A stretch of DNA of 64,000 nt, taken from positions 1-64,000 of the forward strand of contig MBPM02000117.1 in NCBI GenBank assembly GCA_001695595.3, written 5' to 3'. The notes under the pieces are model-generated. The model was not told the origin of the DNA. It worked only from the letters and a program-made list of their open reading frames with translations, and made no database searches. The stretch is from Plasmopara viticola (Eukaryota; Oomycota; Peronosporomycetes; Peronosporales; Peronosporaceae). How positions within the stretch are numbered: the stretch's first letter is position 1; each line of letters begins with the position of its first letter. This document shows positions 34,542 through 46,809 of this stretch, in pieces. A program made the translations under genes and the position numbers.

Positions 34542-35226
34542 TAAATTGACCAAACATTGACGAATTGCCTATGATAACGGCTCTCTTCGGTATAGTTTAA
34601 GTTTGTTATTGTTTCTTACACTATCTCGTCTTGATAGTGCCCTGTCGTCTATTCTTTCATGCAAACTACTTTGCTTTGTATCAAAGAAATGCATGTGCTG
34701 TTGCCATGTAGCACACCAGTTGAGCGATCAGAGCTCGTGGCTGATATCATGATAGTCGAAGAGTTTCTCCATTGATGCACTCTAAGGAAGATCAAAGAAA
34801 AAAATGGCTTGTACAAATCAATCTCTATCGACAAACGTCGATTGACAAAGTCGAAAGCTTTTTAGAGCTTTAAACACTCGAATGAGAGCCGAGCAAGATA
34901 TACTTGATGTCACGATAAATAGCTTTGAGACGAGCAAGCCCCATCAAATTTGCAGAGCGACGGCAGCGACAATTGGCTCTGTACTGACCTCATCTTCACC
35001 GTGAAATCACTTTACAGGAGTAAAGCACAATACTCGAGCACGATACTTAGCGCGCGATCTTGAAGTAAGTACGATGAACGCCCACGATTTGTTCGCTCAA
35101 AGTGTAGTACAGAAGCGCAATTAGTAGTTGGTCGCGCCCCGGACATTAATAACCACTTAAAAAGCTTACAATACTTTGATTGAGGCATGTGCATTTGTGC
35201 AAAGCTGCCTCAACCGATCCTGCATG
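34542..35226. other. Intergenic interval
   Basis: No gene, RNA or repeat is recognised between the sedolisin stop and the small frame at 35227. Confidence 0.4.
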
Positions 35227-35442
35227 CTACACATATTGTGACACCGCCACACGTTCGTCATCTTGAGCTTCCAACTGTTTGTAAGAAATCACACCCCAAC
35301 GATTGATCCGGAGACCGCCTTTGTAGAAAACGGTCTCTTCAGTTTCACTTGCAGCGATAAACTCGCCGTAATTGTCGTCAGCCAAAGGCCGGACGCCTTG
35401 AATTGACGTCTCATCTTCACACCTTACCTCCAGTTTCAACAA
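35227..35442 (-). CDS. Small unknown open frame downstream of PACRG
   Basis: A 71-codon frame with coding-like composition (VRPLADDNYGEFIAASETEE, then VFYKGGLRINRWGVISYKQL) ends at TAG 35227. It has no ATG; it begins just after in-frame stops upstream of a TTG. The AG dinucleotides near 35455 could be splice acceptors, so it may be the last exon of a small gene or an alternative downstream exon after PACRG. I do not recognise the protein. Confidence that it is coding is moderate to low. Confidence 0.35.
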   Translation of the reverse strand: MLKLEVRCEDETSIQGVRPLADDNYGEFIAASETEETVFYKGGLRINRWGVISYKQLEAQDDERVAVSQYV

Positions 35443-35504
35443 TGACAGACGACTCTTAATTCAAAAATGCTGCTCTATTTCACTTTCAACTACAAAGCAT
35501 TTTC

Positions 35505-36428
35505 TTATCTACGCGTCATGCAGCTCTCGTATGTCGGAATCATGTACTTAATGTTGACAAAAGCATCGGGGCCGCCGTGTTTCTCGAAAATGTTGAGCGT
35601 TTCGAGAATAAGATCCCCAATGTTCTCTTGTCGCCGCTGAGCATAGTCGATGAAATCGCCACAATTAACTCGCTTAGTTATGAAAAGATTAAAGACGGAC
35701 AGAAGCTGTCGATAGTACGGCACCAACGCTTCTCCAATGTACGGACAGCAAAGCACAAGTCGCTGCAAGACCTTCATCTGTAGACAAAGCACTGTCTGGT
35801 TGCGTGTCATAAGATTTGCCTTGATGGGCGAGATCAATTGTGGCAAACATGGCAACACGCGATTTCCGCCCTTCTCCACCATGTCCAAAGTGCCGTTAAG
35901 TGCCAAGAAATGATAGGGTTCTTGTAAATCGCGTAACCCCTCCATAAACATTGGTAGGTAATGAGAGAAATCAAGTTGTGACACCTCGACCTGCCATTGA
36001 AGCTTTCGCACGGCTCCAGCAAAATTGATTCGTACAGGAAGATCGCCTCGATCGTCTGTCGTACAATACATCAGTCCAAACAAATGTAGCTAAAGCCAAA
36101 CAATGATCTTACAAAAGTATCGGAAGCGAGTCGGCTCTAATTTGCGAGGCTTGAAGGCACCAGCCGATTGAGGCCGTACAATCGGTGCGAGTGATGTTGG
36201 ACGGGCAAGCGTTGTATGACTTGAAGACGGTGCAAGCGTCCGAAACTTGGTTACCATCGCCACTTTTGCCAATTGTCGCGCGTGATGAACAGAACTTTGA
36301 GTAGGTTTGGCCGAATAAAAGTCTTTGGTTTTTTCACTCGCGATTGACCTGAACGGGCGATTGTGGTGAGCCTGATAGAATTTCATCTCTGATACTAGCG
36401 AAGGCGAACTTTTACCGCTCTGTGGCAT
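35505..36428 (-). CDS. PACRG: PACRG-like axonemal protein (parkin co-regulated gene homologue), two exons
   Basis: PACRG binds the inner junction of ciliary doublet microtubules. Exon 1 (36428-36113) starts at ATG 36428 and encodes a basic, Ser-rich N-terminus ending EPTRFRYF. A 57-nt GT-AG intron (36112-36056) joins it in frame to exon 2 (36055-35505), giving the family signature FYDRGDLPVRI. The conserved core follows: VSQLDFSHYLPMFMEGLRDL, GGNRVLPCLPQLISPIKANL, GEALVPYYRQLLSVFNLF, FIDYAQRRQENIGDLILETL and the C-terminal VNIKYMIPTYESC. The length, about 288 residues, fits the family. An intact copy implies that the organism builds flagella, that is zoospores. Confidence 0.93.
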
Positions 36429-36676
36429 GCTTGCTGGTTTCAATATAGTACTCTTCGAGGCTCAACTAAACGAAAATGAACAAATGGATGGTAATCGATC
36501 ATGTGCTTCACTTTCTTATCTGCAACCTATAAATGGAGTCTCACCGAAACGTTTAATTGCAAAGACATTTCCGATTAGTATTTTTAGTAAGTAATGTTTA
36601 TTATTCGATGACATGATTGAGAGATTTGAGCGCTTACAAATTTGAAAAGCAAGAAAGATATCTTAAGTGTTTTTTA

Positions 36677-37000
36677 TTGTATTGTATAGTATAAAGTTAT
36701 CGCGTTGCCAAGTTATGCACGTGCTAGGCTCAGTCTGGCTAGTCCACGGCATAGAGTGGTGTCCGCATACGCTGGGTCTCGTTCGGCGGGCAGTGCAGCC
36801 AGCACCGAGGTCGTGAGGGTCTTCCATTATTTTGTTTAGCTCTGACTTGGTTAGAGCCCAGGCGGCGCCCTGGTGCTGGAGACCGTCGCGTCGAGGGTGA
36901 GACTCGTTAGAGACCTGCAGATGCCCGAGAGCACCTGCCCGAAGCGCGCGAGCATTTAGCCCCCGCGCTTGGAAGGAGCGTCACCCCAACCTTTTCCGAA
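36677..37000 (-). mobile_element. SINE-like element copy 2
   Basis: About 320 bp, the same family as the copies near 32.0, 60.7 and 61.2 kb, and in the same orientation as copy 1. The tail at its left end reads TTGTATTGTATAGTATAAAG on the plus strand. Imperfect flanking duplications, AGTGTTTTTTATT (36667-36679) and AGTGTTTTATATT (37003-37015), are consistent with retroposition and later mutation. Confidence 0.8.
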
Positions 37001-40000
37001 GCAGTGTTTTATATTAAACTAATTGCAGAAGTTTGGTGACGTGGTAGCGGCATCAAACCTTATCGACCACGAAGCGATTGTGAAAAGCTCTGGAAATTGT
37101 AGTAGACCGCAGTGCGCGTGTTCCGGCGACAAAATGCATTGCAATTGCTTTGACTTTTTTATTTTGAAGCATTCTCACTAAGCGTGGCTGCGCGTCATAT
37201 GCTCTTGTATCCGATAGCGGCAGAGACTGGAAAAATACACTTCATATAATTATCCGATATACTATGAAATATTTAGAAAAACCGGATCACCAAAATGTCT
37301 AGTGATGGTCTATCGAAATAAGATGTTTTTTTTTTGTGAGCACAAAATAAGCTACAAGTCTCGTGTTAATCTTGTATAAATTAATCAAAACGCATTTGCC
37401 GCGTACGCTTTGTTGGCATCTTTCAGCCCTTAGACAGTGCTTAGACTATTGAGCGCGGCGTTTCTCTGCGTATAGATGCTCATGTCAAAGAAGAGAAAGA
37501 CAGAGGCTATGATTCTGCACCATTTGCAACGTGTCATCGCACTTAGTTGACAAAAACTTTAGTAGCCTAGCTTACTCATCGACCCATAAGAAGCCTTACG
37601 GGTCGATGAATAAGTTAGGCTACTAATGAAAAATTGCTTTCTACCTACTAGAATTATTGTGTTGTGCCGCCAATGAGCTAATATTGTACAGTTTCGCGGA
37701 GGGTCTTATCGTCTGCACCCATCAACGGCTTCTCATGTTGATCTTCACTTGGTGGTTATGCTCCAGTGGGTGCGTAATTTAAGAAAAGAGTAAGAGCAAA
37801 AACTTCCGCACAGACCAGAACATGGCTAAACGTAAGACGAAAGGTTGCACTTTGCAGAAGTCTTTAGACGACGCACCAGGTACGTTATCCATTAGATCGG
37901 CCAGTGAGTGTACTGTATACCTCTTTTGGCTTGCATAAGCATCGTTTCCTGCTTGAAGATTGACTGCTAACGATATAAAGCAGAGTCGATCCGAGGCGAT
38001 CATCTCCAGGCCGACGTTACATTCTGAATAGATACTTGCGCGGTGTCTGTGTAGACCAAAAAAACTATCCGCCCTAAGAACAGCGACCTTTTGTATAGTT
38101 TGAGGTCAATTTGTAGCGGTTTAAAGCTTATCCTTCTTCTCGATTCTAATTCTATGCTCGTCTACAATCGTTGTAGAAAGTGATCATCCTTAAGCCTCTC
38201 CTTCAGTAAATACGAATCGGATTCTTACAAAGATGCACGTGCGAAGAGTAACTTCTACCTTTATTTTTTATCAGATTATCTCTTGATCTGATCAGGCACT
38301 TATCCTTTGCTAAACGGACCCAAACGTACGTAGACAAATTACATTTTTACAATTTTCAGTGGAGCCATATTCAGAAAAGCCTAGCTTATGTCTAGCATAT
38401 CGTATGCTTTACCAAAATTGAACACAAAGTTTCTGCGTGATCTTTCTAGCTTGATTCCGGTATCGACTTGGTGTTGCTTAAAGGAGAAAGAAAAACCATC
38501 CGCACGTGCAGCACATTGCACGCATTATTTAATGTCATTAACATCAGAATATCATATAACCGACGCGTTGGCTGTTTTTAGAATAGCTTTACACTACAGT
38601 ACAACTTTACTTGCTTGCGACGCCGCTCGTTTAATACCTCACTCTATTACTCGCTGGATGTCTTTTGATCCATAGGCTTGACCACTTTGGAGCTGTTTAA
38701 TATACAGCTTCTTTGTAGCTCGACGAAGCTTCTGCGCTTTGCTTCTGGTATCAATCCAACTCGTGCGATCAACCCCACACATGCAAAAAACCTGAAAACA
38801 TTAAGCTCAGAAGAATGTACTTGAGTAATTTTTTGCTAGCGGTCCACACATACGTCCTGAGTTTTAAACGCTGAAATCAGGGTTCTTGATATAATGAGAT
38901 TATAAAATACTTCTCAACTGTGTTTTCGACCCTTATTTCACCTCGCATGGGCATAATTACCTTAAGGCCTGACAAAATAATTCAGCAATGGCAAGAGAAG
39001 GCTATGCATAACACAGTAAGCGTGAGTGACAAAGAAGGCTACGTGAAACGCAGAATTCGTGATAGAAACCGTGTTATGATGACGCAAGATTTGTCCAGTG
39101 CTTGTTCATTAAGCAAAGTGGTGCTGAAAATGCTATAATCAAAATTTGTGTCGATCACACCGCTATGGTGGCAATAACGCGGCACGAAGAAGCTGTGATG
39201 AGGGCATTGACGACCAAACACCCTATTTACGAGCTCACTGTGCTGTCGTTCTGTCCAACAACAAGATTTCTAAATCCCGATAAAAACGGTGCTACATCAA
39301 GCAACCTACACTAGAAGTTGATTAAGCGCTTTGATTTGGTAAGGATCTTAAAGAGCCAATTTGGTTCTCAAGACATAGAGGAATCTGAAGCCAGAAGCTG
39401 GTATACTCGAGCCTAGAAACGACAGCGAAGAAGTCCATAACAAATTTCTAACCAAAGACCATTAATGCTCTGTTGTATTTTCCTAGCTGCTTGCTCTCCG
39501 ATATATATCTTTTGCCATTAGCCCTCTTTCATATCACGCGTCAGAACACATGAACAATTTTAGACATTACAAATCTTTAATTCATGCCCAAGATCAAGAG
39601 CGACACTTTGCGGTAACGACTATTTTGATGACGGGAACCATGATGGCATTTATGTCTATACAGCTGTTCTATACTTCAGATTTGCGAATGAAGCCATCTT
39701 AATATGGCTACGTATTTATGCTTTCATCGGCCGTTATTTTGAAAAGATTAAAGAAACATGTTGTCGTAGCTTCAATAAATACGTTGAGGTTCATTGCACC
39801 TTACAAAACATACCGCACATTTGCTTGGATACGATACTTTATCCAATTGTAAAGGACACGACTTAAACTTATAATCTCTCCGATACCTGTACATGAAAAA
39901 ACAAAGCTTGTATCATGCAAGTACAGTGCGGAGGAACTAAGACTGATTGAATTTAAGCATGCAACACGATCTTCATCCACGAACTCAAAACAGATGGAAC

Positions 40001-41831
40001 GAGGTTTGCGCGTTTTATTGAAAACGATTGGTCCGAGACCTAGATCATAGCATCAAGATGGCTGCGCTATAGTAAGCATTATCGTTTTTTGCCCCCACAG
40101 CATGATTGCATGGTCTAAAGCTTTTTTAGTACGCATATACACAACGAACCCTTACACGATGTGGAGCTTTTGTGACAAACTTTCGAAAAATGGTAGCTAC
40201 TGGATCACGACAGAAACCCTGATACGGTGTACATACTGAAAACCTTGAGAAGAACAAGGTCAGGAACAGTCTTTGACTAATTTGCAAAGCTAATGTTCAA
40301 GCCCTCTAATCATTGTACGTAGAAAAGGCCAAAACGGACATTGTTTAGCCTGTAATCTATAGCACACGTTGATTATGTCAAGACCGGGGTTAGTGAGTGT
40401 TCGCTTAAACCCGAAAACGGTAATTCTTCACTCAAGCCTCGTCTGTGAACAATGCTTTCATGTCATGACTTGTAGTAACGGTAGTCAGTCCAACGATGAC
40501 GCACAAAATGGTTCAATGGACCTTTTTTTGCATAAGTCAGACGAATGGCTCGCACAGATCGAAAAGCTTGGTGCTTCTTTAGCCTGATGCGGCAACATTT
40601 GCAGCGTCCCTACTACAGAAGCTAATGCGCGTCATAGCACTTGAGTCGAGATTTTTGGCATCCTCCAAGCAGATTTTAGAACGAGAAAAATCTCCTAATC
40701 ATAGCCAAACGCGTAGTCAAAAGTTGAATGCAGATTAACAAAGCACTCGTTGCATATGATACTAGATCGCAACAACATTTCGACGATCATTGCGAGACCT
40801 TTGTTGTGGCTCTACAGTGCTGGTGAGCTTATGACGCCCATGAAAGTTTTTTTGCTCAGCAATTTTTTTGATACGAAATTACTACTGACTTTGGTGATCT
40901 GATGGCATCGAATGAGGTGGCCCTCACCTGGTCGCTAGCTTTCTGTTTAAGGAGCATCAGCTCCTGCGAGACCTTGTGTACGTGCAGAGATTGCTCTCGA
41001 GATTGAGTCACAGTAATTAGGCCGCGGCTTCTTCGGAGTGACTGCAGACTCATAAAGAAATGGAGGAAGTGATGATCTCTTCTGACATTGTGCCCCATGA
41101 GCTTCATAGTCGAACCGACTGCCGCGCAATTAAAAGTGAGGTGCCCGCATTACGAAAAAATACACAATACAAGGACCAGCTGGCCGATCAAACAGAACAG
41201 TCTTATAAACATCCGCCCTTAACCTGATGGTCAGTGTGACGATGCCCATGAGCACTATTAGCCGCCGTATAGCCACCCCTTATAGCAATTTTAAGGCAAG
41301 GACGAACAGTAATTCGAATAGATACTGTGATTACCTCAAGGCTTGTATAAGAGTCGGAGTTAACAAATCTTAAGACGTATCATTTAAAGTACTTGGTGTA
41401 TTGACATCGTTTAAGGAAGCTTAATGGTATACGTTGGACCATTATTTCGACGACACAGCTGTTTTTTTTCTTTTTGCTTTAAATTGTTCAAGAGTTAAGA
41501 TTTTGACACATTGTTCCGATGCAGAAAAACATTTATAATCTTTTGTAAGGAAGTGATGAACCCATCCACATCCGTGATTGGTTAAGTAAGTTTATCCAAC
41601 GTGTTGCAAGGCCAATGGACAGAACTTTGAACCGAAATTAATTTGATTCGAGACCTACAAGTAAAAAGCTTTCGAATGTTCTTCACGAAAGATTAGCGGA
41701 GCAATTTAAAAGTTTGAGCGTGTTATCGAACGAGTATGCGAAGCCCAACGATGTCTTATCCACATTGTCAACAACAAACTTGGCAATTGACAGCTTTGTT
41801 GCTTTGCGCCGACTGTCATGGTAGTTGAGGT
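37001..41831. other. Gene desert, part 1
   Basis: AT-rich DNA with only short, interrupted frames. Apart from the hairpin at 37559-37626 I see no gene, RNA or repeated element. Confidence 0.4.
37559..37626. repeat. Long near-perfect hairpin
   Basis: Arms of 27 nt at 37559-37585 and 37600-37626 are inverted repeats matching at 25 of 27 positions. They begin TTAGTAGCCTA and end ATCGACCC on the left, mirrored by GGGTCGAT and TAGGCTACTAA on the right. The 14-nt loop contains TAAG-AAGC-CTTA, so the stem can extend to almost the whole 68 nt. No flanking gene explains it as a terminator. Confidence 0.75.
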
Positions 41832-41902
41832 GGTCTTATGATGTAATGATTAGCACCCTGGACTCTAAATTTAGCGACCCGGGTTCAAAAAAAATCGGTC
41901 TA
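41832..41902 (+). pseudogene. tRNA-Gln-like pseudogene with CTA anticodon
   Basis: The segment GGTCTTATGATGTAATGATT through AGCACCCTGGACTCTAAA and CGACCCGGGTTCAA aligns by eye with eukaryotic tRNA-Gln. It shows an intact A-box-like D arm, the anticodon stem CTGGA, a seven-base loop CTCTAAA and a B-box start GGGTTCAA. Relative to the usual Gln (CTG) tRNA, the anticodon reads CTA. The anticodon stem is closed by two G-T pairs, and the T-arm 3' side and acceptor 3' side have decayed (poly-A run, then ATCGGTCT). The differences I can see are mostly G-to-A and C-to-T. Most likely a dead copy. Confidence 0.55.
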
Positions 41903-44900
41903 ATCTTACATGCACTACTCATGCAAATCACGTGTCATCCCGTCTGAAATAAAGCATAAACTAAGTTTGACCTTTTTTCATCGCACGATTTGCAATCTCG
42001 GTGTGTCGAGCTTTCGCCGGATTGTTTGCTGTTAACATTAGCAAGCGGGTATATGCAGATTAGAGCAGTGTCTTCTTAAATGCAGCAATTTCCCTTCCCG
42101 GCAATATATTGTGTGGAAGGCCATGATTCTCAAAAAAGCAGTTGCGATTGTCTTTTTGTTTATTCTCGAATTTAATTAGCTGGAGCAATTGCAAAAGGTA
42201 AAATCTTGTCCAGACGGCACACAAATCCCGTATATTCGAGTTGCCCGCATGCTAAAGACGAAGTCAAGGCTGATTGATTTCTTACAGTCCAGCAATAAAG
42301 ACAAACGCTGTTAAATAGCTAACTTGCGAGCCTCTTTCTGACCATCTAACATATGTTGTTGACGCTCACATTTCTAATCCTCATTTGTACATGTGGGGCG
42401 ACAAATATGTTGTGAAGACCGAGAGTAACATCTTCTTGTGGTCTAAGTGACCGCTGATTGGAGCATCTTGCGTTCCTTAAAAATATCAATTTTCAAGCTA
42501 ATTTAATGATGATAGATTGCAAGAATGTAAAAGCACAGGAAGCTGGTCAGCGGCACGGCCGCATGCCGCATGTCTTTGGATTGGTTGACATATTTGCCAT
42601 ATGCGCAGACCTACTTATTCGAAGATGTGTGCAGACGCAATAGAGCCACAACTAAGCGTATATTCGCTATTCGAAGTGCTGAGATGAGCTAAGGCTATAG
42701 ATACGGCCTCTCTAGCATTCTGGACATGCACCGACGAGATAGAGTCACAACTAAGCGTATACTCGCTGTTTTGAAGTGCAGAGAAATCGGCTGAGAATGG
42801 CTTAAATTCTAGCAGGTGAAGCCAAAGTATACTTTATTGCATGTACCTCTGTCAATTGAGCATATTGGTAGCCTTAATCAGTCGAGATTTGATTGTGATT
42901 ACTTCCTCGGTATCTACTTGCAACAGAGCAGTAAATTTGAGGCATTATAAAGATACTGAAAGGTCACTCCAAATCTGGCAAGGCTAGAACGTAGAATAAA
43001 CATACCGCGCCTATGTTTACTGCTTTCGAAGTATAACGTCATGTTTGCAACATATAGCTACGAATGTACGTTGAGAAGACAGAGACTACTGTAGGCTCGA
43101 AGTTAGAAAAAGTGGATGCTAAAGAAGTCTACAACCCTTCAAAATTGCTCTGGACCCATTCAACAGTTCTTTTTATGATTATTTAAAGCACATTTAGTAG
43201 CCTTGTAGACATAAGCGTTGCCCCTTTTGACGTAACATGCACTATACTTATGCAGGTGTTGGCAAGATTAAGTCGTCTTCTTTGGTAATTCTGGCTTTGT
43301 GAAAATAATCAGCTCATGATACTTTATCTTATGTGGTGTGTAGAGGCGATACTCTTCAGAAAACCTTTCCCGCACCGAAGATCGCTTTTATGCATAAGCG
43401 TAACGCTAGTTCTGTGCCGACTTGTTTTTTTTGTAAATGCCGCCGCCGTGTCATGCAGTATAAACTTTCAGGATCTGAATCCTTGTTACAACGTACACGT
43501 CGTCTAGAAAAAAGTGGTAACACCAAAGATGGCTTTCGTAGGACCAAATTCTGTTATTTTTTTACCAAAAGGTGAAAGGAAGATCCATTTCGTGCACTTA
43601 GTGTCTTCTTAAAATTACTTTATTTATAATGTCAAAAAGTTGATATCGACTCCGGATTAGATGGCACATTATTTTGGCTTTACTACTAGCCTTCCAAGTC
43701 TGTCCAATTATGATGTGAAATTATGTCTAGGCAAGACTGTGTCACCTTCTTTAGCCTTTCTGGTATGGTAAAAATGGCTCGAAATCATATGCTTGCCTTT
43801 CCCGGAAGTAACCACCTCGTGAGACCCCAAAGTGTGAATCACTATTTAGTTTGATCACATTGCGTGTGTCCCAGGTGAAGCGATACAATAATTATCAAGC
43901 AATAAGCACTATCTAGTATTTTAAATGCCGCGACTGAGAAGAAAATTTTGAAACTTTGACGTTTCCGAGCGAATTTTTGTGTGCACGGTAGTGTATCTTT
44001 TATAAGAATTGGGTGAAGAACCAAGACTTGCAAACTTAATATCACCGACAGGCCCTCCCAAGCCTTCGCATTAATACATGCATTCGTCGAAAATTAAACT
44101 TTGAGATGTACGAAGTTGTTTTGATGTGGCAGAGCCTCTCGAATGTCAGCGGAAGTGCGATCAAAAACATAGCGTATCATTCAAGGACCGGCGGGTACAG
44201 TCAACAGCTGAACAAGGTGTTGCATATTTGTACATTATAGGGTACAAGTGCATCTTTATTGGGACTTAAGTATAAATTTGCAACACGTTATTACGCGACA
44301 AGAGTGTATAAATTTGCGATTAGTCCCAATAACTCAGTGGAAGCAAGCGATCGGTTTTGCTGGTTGTGTGTTTAGTGCTCAACATTTAAACTGATACTTT
44401 CCCTATAATCTGGTAATTTTTTGGTATGGTTCTGCAGTTGCCCTATTTATGCTCACTTCGTATGACACACTAGGGTTTAATCAATTATTTTCTACAAAGA
44501 AAGTTTTAACCCACAAAGATTCACGATATGTTTGTAGCAACGACATCAGGACAGAGCTGATCGCAAAGAGCCTATGGAAATCGGCTAAAGTATGATTAAA
44601 CAATAACAAAATGAAAACAAAGATGTGTGATCCCCTTTCCTCGACTCCACGCTATGGCAAAAAATGATCGTTCGAACGCAATACATGATGTGCACTAACA
44701 CTCCCAATAGCAAAGGGGTGATTGTTCTCTACCAGAATTTGTCTTTTTGGTCTTCAAAAAAATTCGACCATCTTGATGGTCAAACAAATGGCAAAGAACT
44801 TTACCAGTTATTGCTTGACTAGAAGGTGACTTAGCAAATCACAAAGAGGTTGTTTTGGCTAACTATAGATGCAATTACACCAAAATCGGCAGCTACACTC

Positions 44901-46562
44901 CAGGCCGGGCCTATGTGGAACGTAAATTTAAAGTGCTTGCCTGCCAGAGATCTTCCGGGTAAAAAGGCTCTAAGGAAGATATTAGCTCTATCACGACTGT
45001 TCACTTCTACTAAATGGTCCCCAGATACCAAATCAGCTGTGCGGTATCGATAATATGGAGCGCCGCAAGTGCTCCGACGATCGCTTGCCTAAATATTCTC
45101 CCACCCAAGCTCATACATCACGTAAGAAAAGCTTATTCTAGCGACAATACCCTAAAATATGTTTCACCAGTTTTCGGACTGAATAGTCGTACGAAATACC
45201 TCATTTGTAAAACCTATGACGATATCCGGAAGTCAAGAACCGACCTGGGATGATATGATTGATCACTGAATACGTGGGGACATGGGTGAGGCCAAAGACG
45301 ACAACCCACAATAATTTTAGCAACGGTTCCTTCAAAAATCAGCAACGCAACCAGCGAAAGGCTTTGGGATAGATAAGAACGATTCAATGTTTGCAATTTA
45401 TCGCAACGAGCGATAGGCTGTGTGTTTTGTCCACCATCGGGTACTAGTGCTAGTCACCGTCCCAGAAGAGGCCTACACACTGTTTCTACAGCGGTTTGAC
45501 GATAAAGATGAGTATTAGTATCACCCAAATTTCGTTACGCTAATTTTCTTTGCACACTGCAAGCACTGTGAAGTCACTTCTGCGCGACTTTCGACAAAAA
45601 AATTTGGCGGTAATGCACGTTGTTCAAGCATTGCATAATTTTCTACCTTAACGGCTCAAAGAGGTATCTGTAATTTCCTGAAGACAAGGATGGTTTCACC
45701 CAGTATGAAGATACCTGAGTGATTATAGGCGCGGTTCGACCAACTAGTTCTTTCTGGGACTATGTAAACGTGCAGGATGCTTCGACTTAAGTTCGATACA
45801 TGTTTGGCAAATTATTTACGCCCCCGAATTAATGCACTTTTGCTTGCTCTATAAACTCTTATCTGACAAGCGTAAATTTTGGTAGAAAGCGGGGAGTTGC
45901 ACAGCAATTTGTAGTCGATCATACGCCAACACGAGTATGTACACCAATTTAAGTCAATAAAAAGGTCCACGAGAGCACATGAAGGAGAAGCGATTTGCAA
46001 TATTCATTCCAGTGTACTTGAGGTTTTGAGCTTTTAAAGGTATGATAGAAGTTAAAGATAGATTACTGATTTATACTTATGACGACGTCCATTATTGAGG
46101 TGCCACATACAAACAAGTAAAGAAATATGTTCTCGTGGTCGAATAAGGGTAAGCCTCAAACTTAATTTAATGACGTCCAAGCCGTGACGATGAAAGATGC
46201 AGCTGAAATGGTCCATTATAGCCACATTCAAAAACTTTCCTATGAGAGACTGTGCCTCGTCAGCTCTTTTTTTAGAAAACCTTACTAGTAATGTCTATGA
46301 GCTCGGTTATTTTGGCTCAGTCTCGAAAAATCGCTGCCGACCAAAGTAATGTCAACTACTTTGGGTGGGGTAAGCAAGTGCACAAGATGCGTTTCTAACA
46401 GAAGTAGGTAAAAAAAAGTGAAGCTTCGACCTTAGATGTTAAAGAGTTGCCCAAAACAGTCGAGTCTTCGAGATTTCACTAAAAACTTGTAAGGGCGGGA
46501 GTTTGCCGAGAAAAAATAACGAAGTCGGCCATCCACCAGCACGCCCTACCCGAGAGAAGAGT
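41903..46562. other. Gene desert, part 2
   Basis: No gene is seen. A diverged direct duplication at 42640-42790 and a small inverted repeat at 44251-44339 are the only structures noted. Confidence 0.4.
42640..42790. repeat. Diverged direct duplication, about 96-bp period
   Basis: Two roughly 50-bp blocks at 42640-42690 and 42737-42790 share ATAGAG-CACAACTAAGCGTA, TCGCT and GAAGTGC-GAGA with a spacing of about 97 bp. This indicates an old tandem duplication. No coding frame is shared. Confidence 0.5.
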
Positions 46563-46809
46563 TCACAAAAGACTGATCTTGTGCCACTGTGTCACCAGTA
46601 ATCCAAGCGAATTCGTGATCTCGTACCACTGTGTCACCAGTAAAACAGGAGAGGGTTTGATTACGTGCCAATGTGTCGCCACTATTCCAAGAGAAAGTGT
46701 GTTCATAAGTGCGTATTTCACCGAGCAGGTAAATGACGTGGCATTGCGAAGTCAAAGTCTCAACAACCGTAACCGCTTCTTGTGGTATAAGCGAGTTGGA
46801 TGGAATCAT
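46563..46809 (-). pseudogene. Coding relic with three 42-bp tandem units
   Basis: On the minus strand an 87-codon open stretch ending near 46546 contains three adjacent 14-residue repeats: TFSWNSGDTLARNQ, TLSCFTGDTVVRDH and EFAWITGDTVAQDQ. The unit length of exactly 42 nt and the conserved GDT-x-x-R/Q core show that the duplication happened in a coding frame. The surrounding frame is short and there is no recognisable start, so it is probably a fragment of a lost repeat protein. Family unknown. Confidence 0.45.

Noticed and set aside
44251..44339. 13-bp inverted repeat (TTATTGGGACT-A / T-AGTCCCAATAA)
   Set aside because: Short arms, no target-site duplication and AT-rich context; could be chance or a minute transposon relic.
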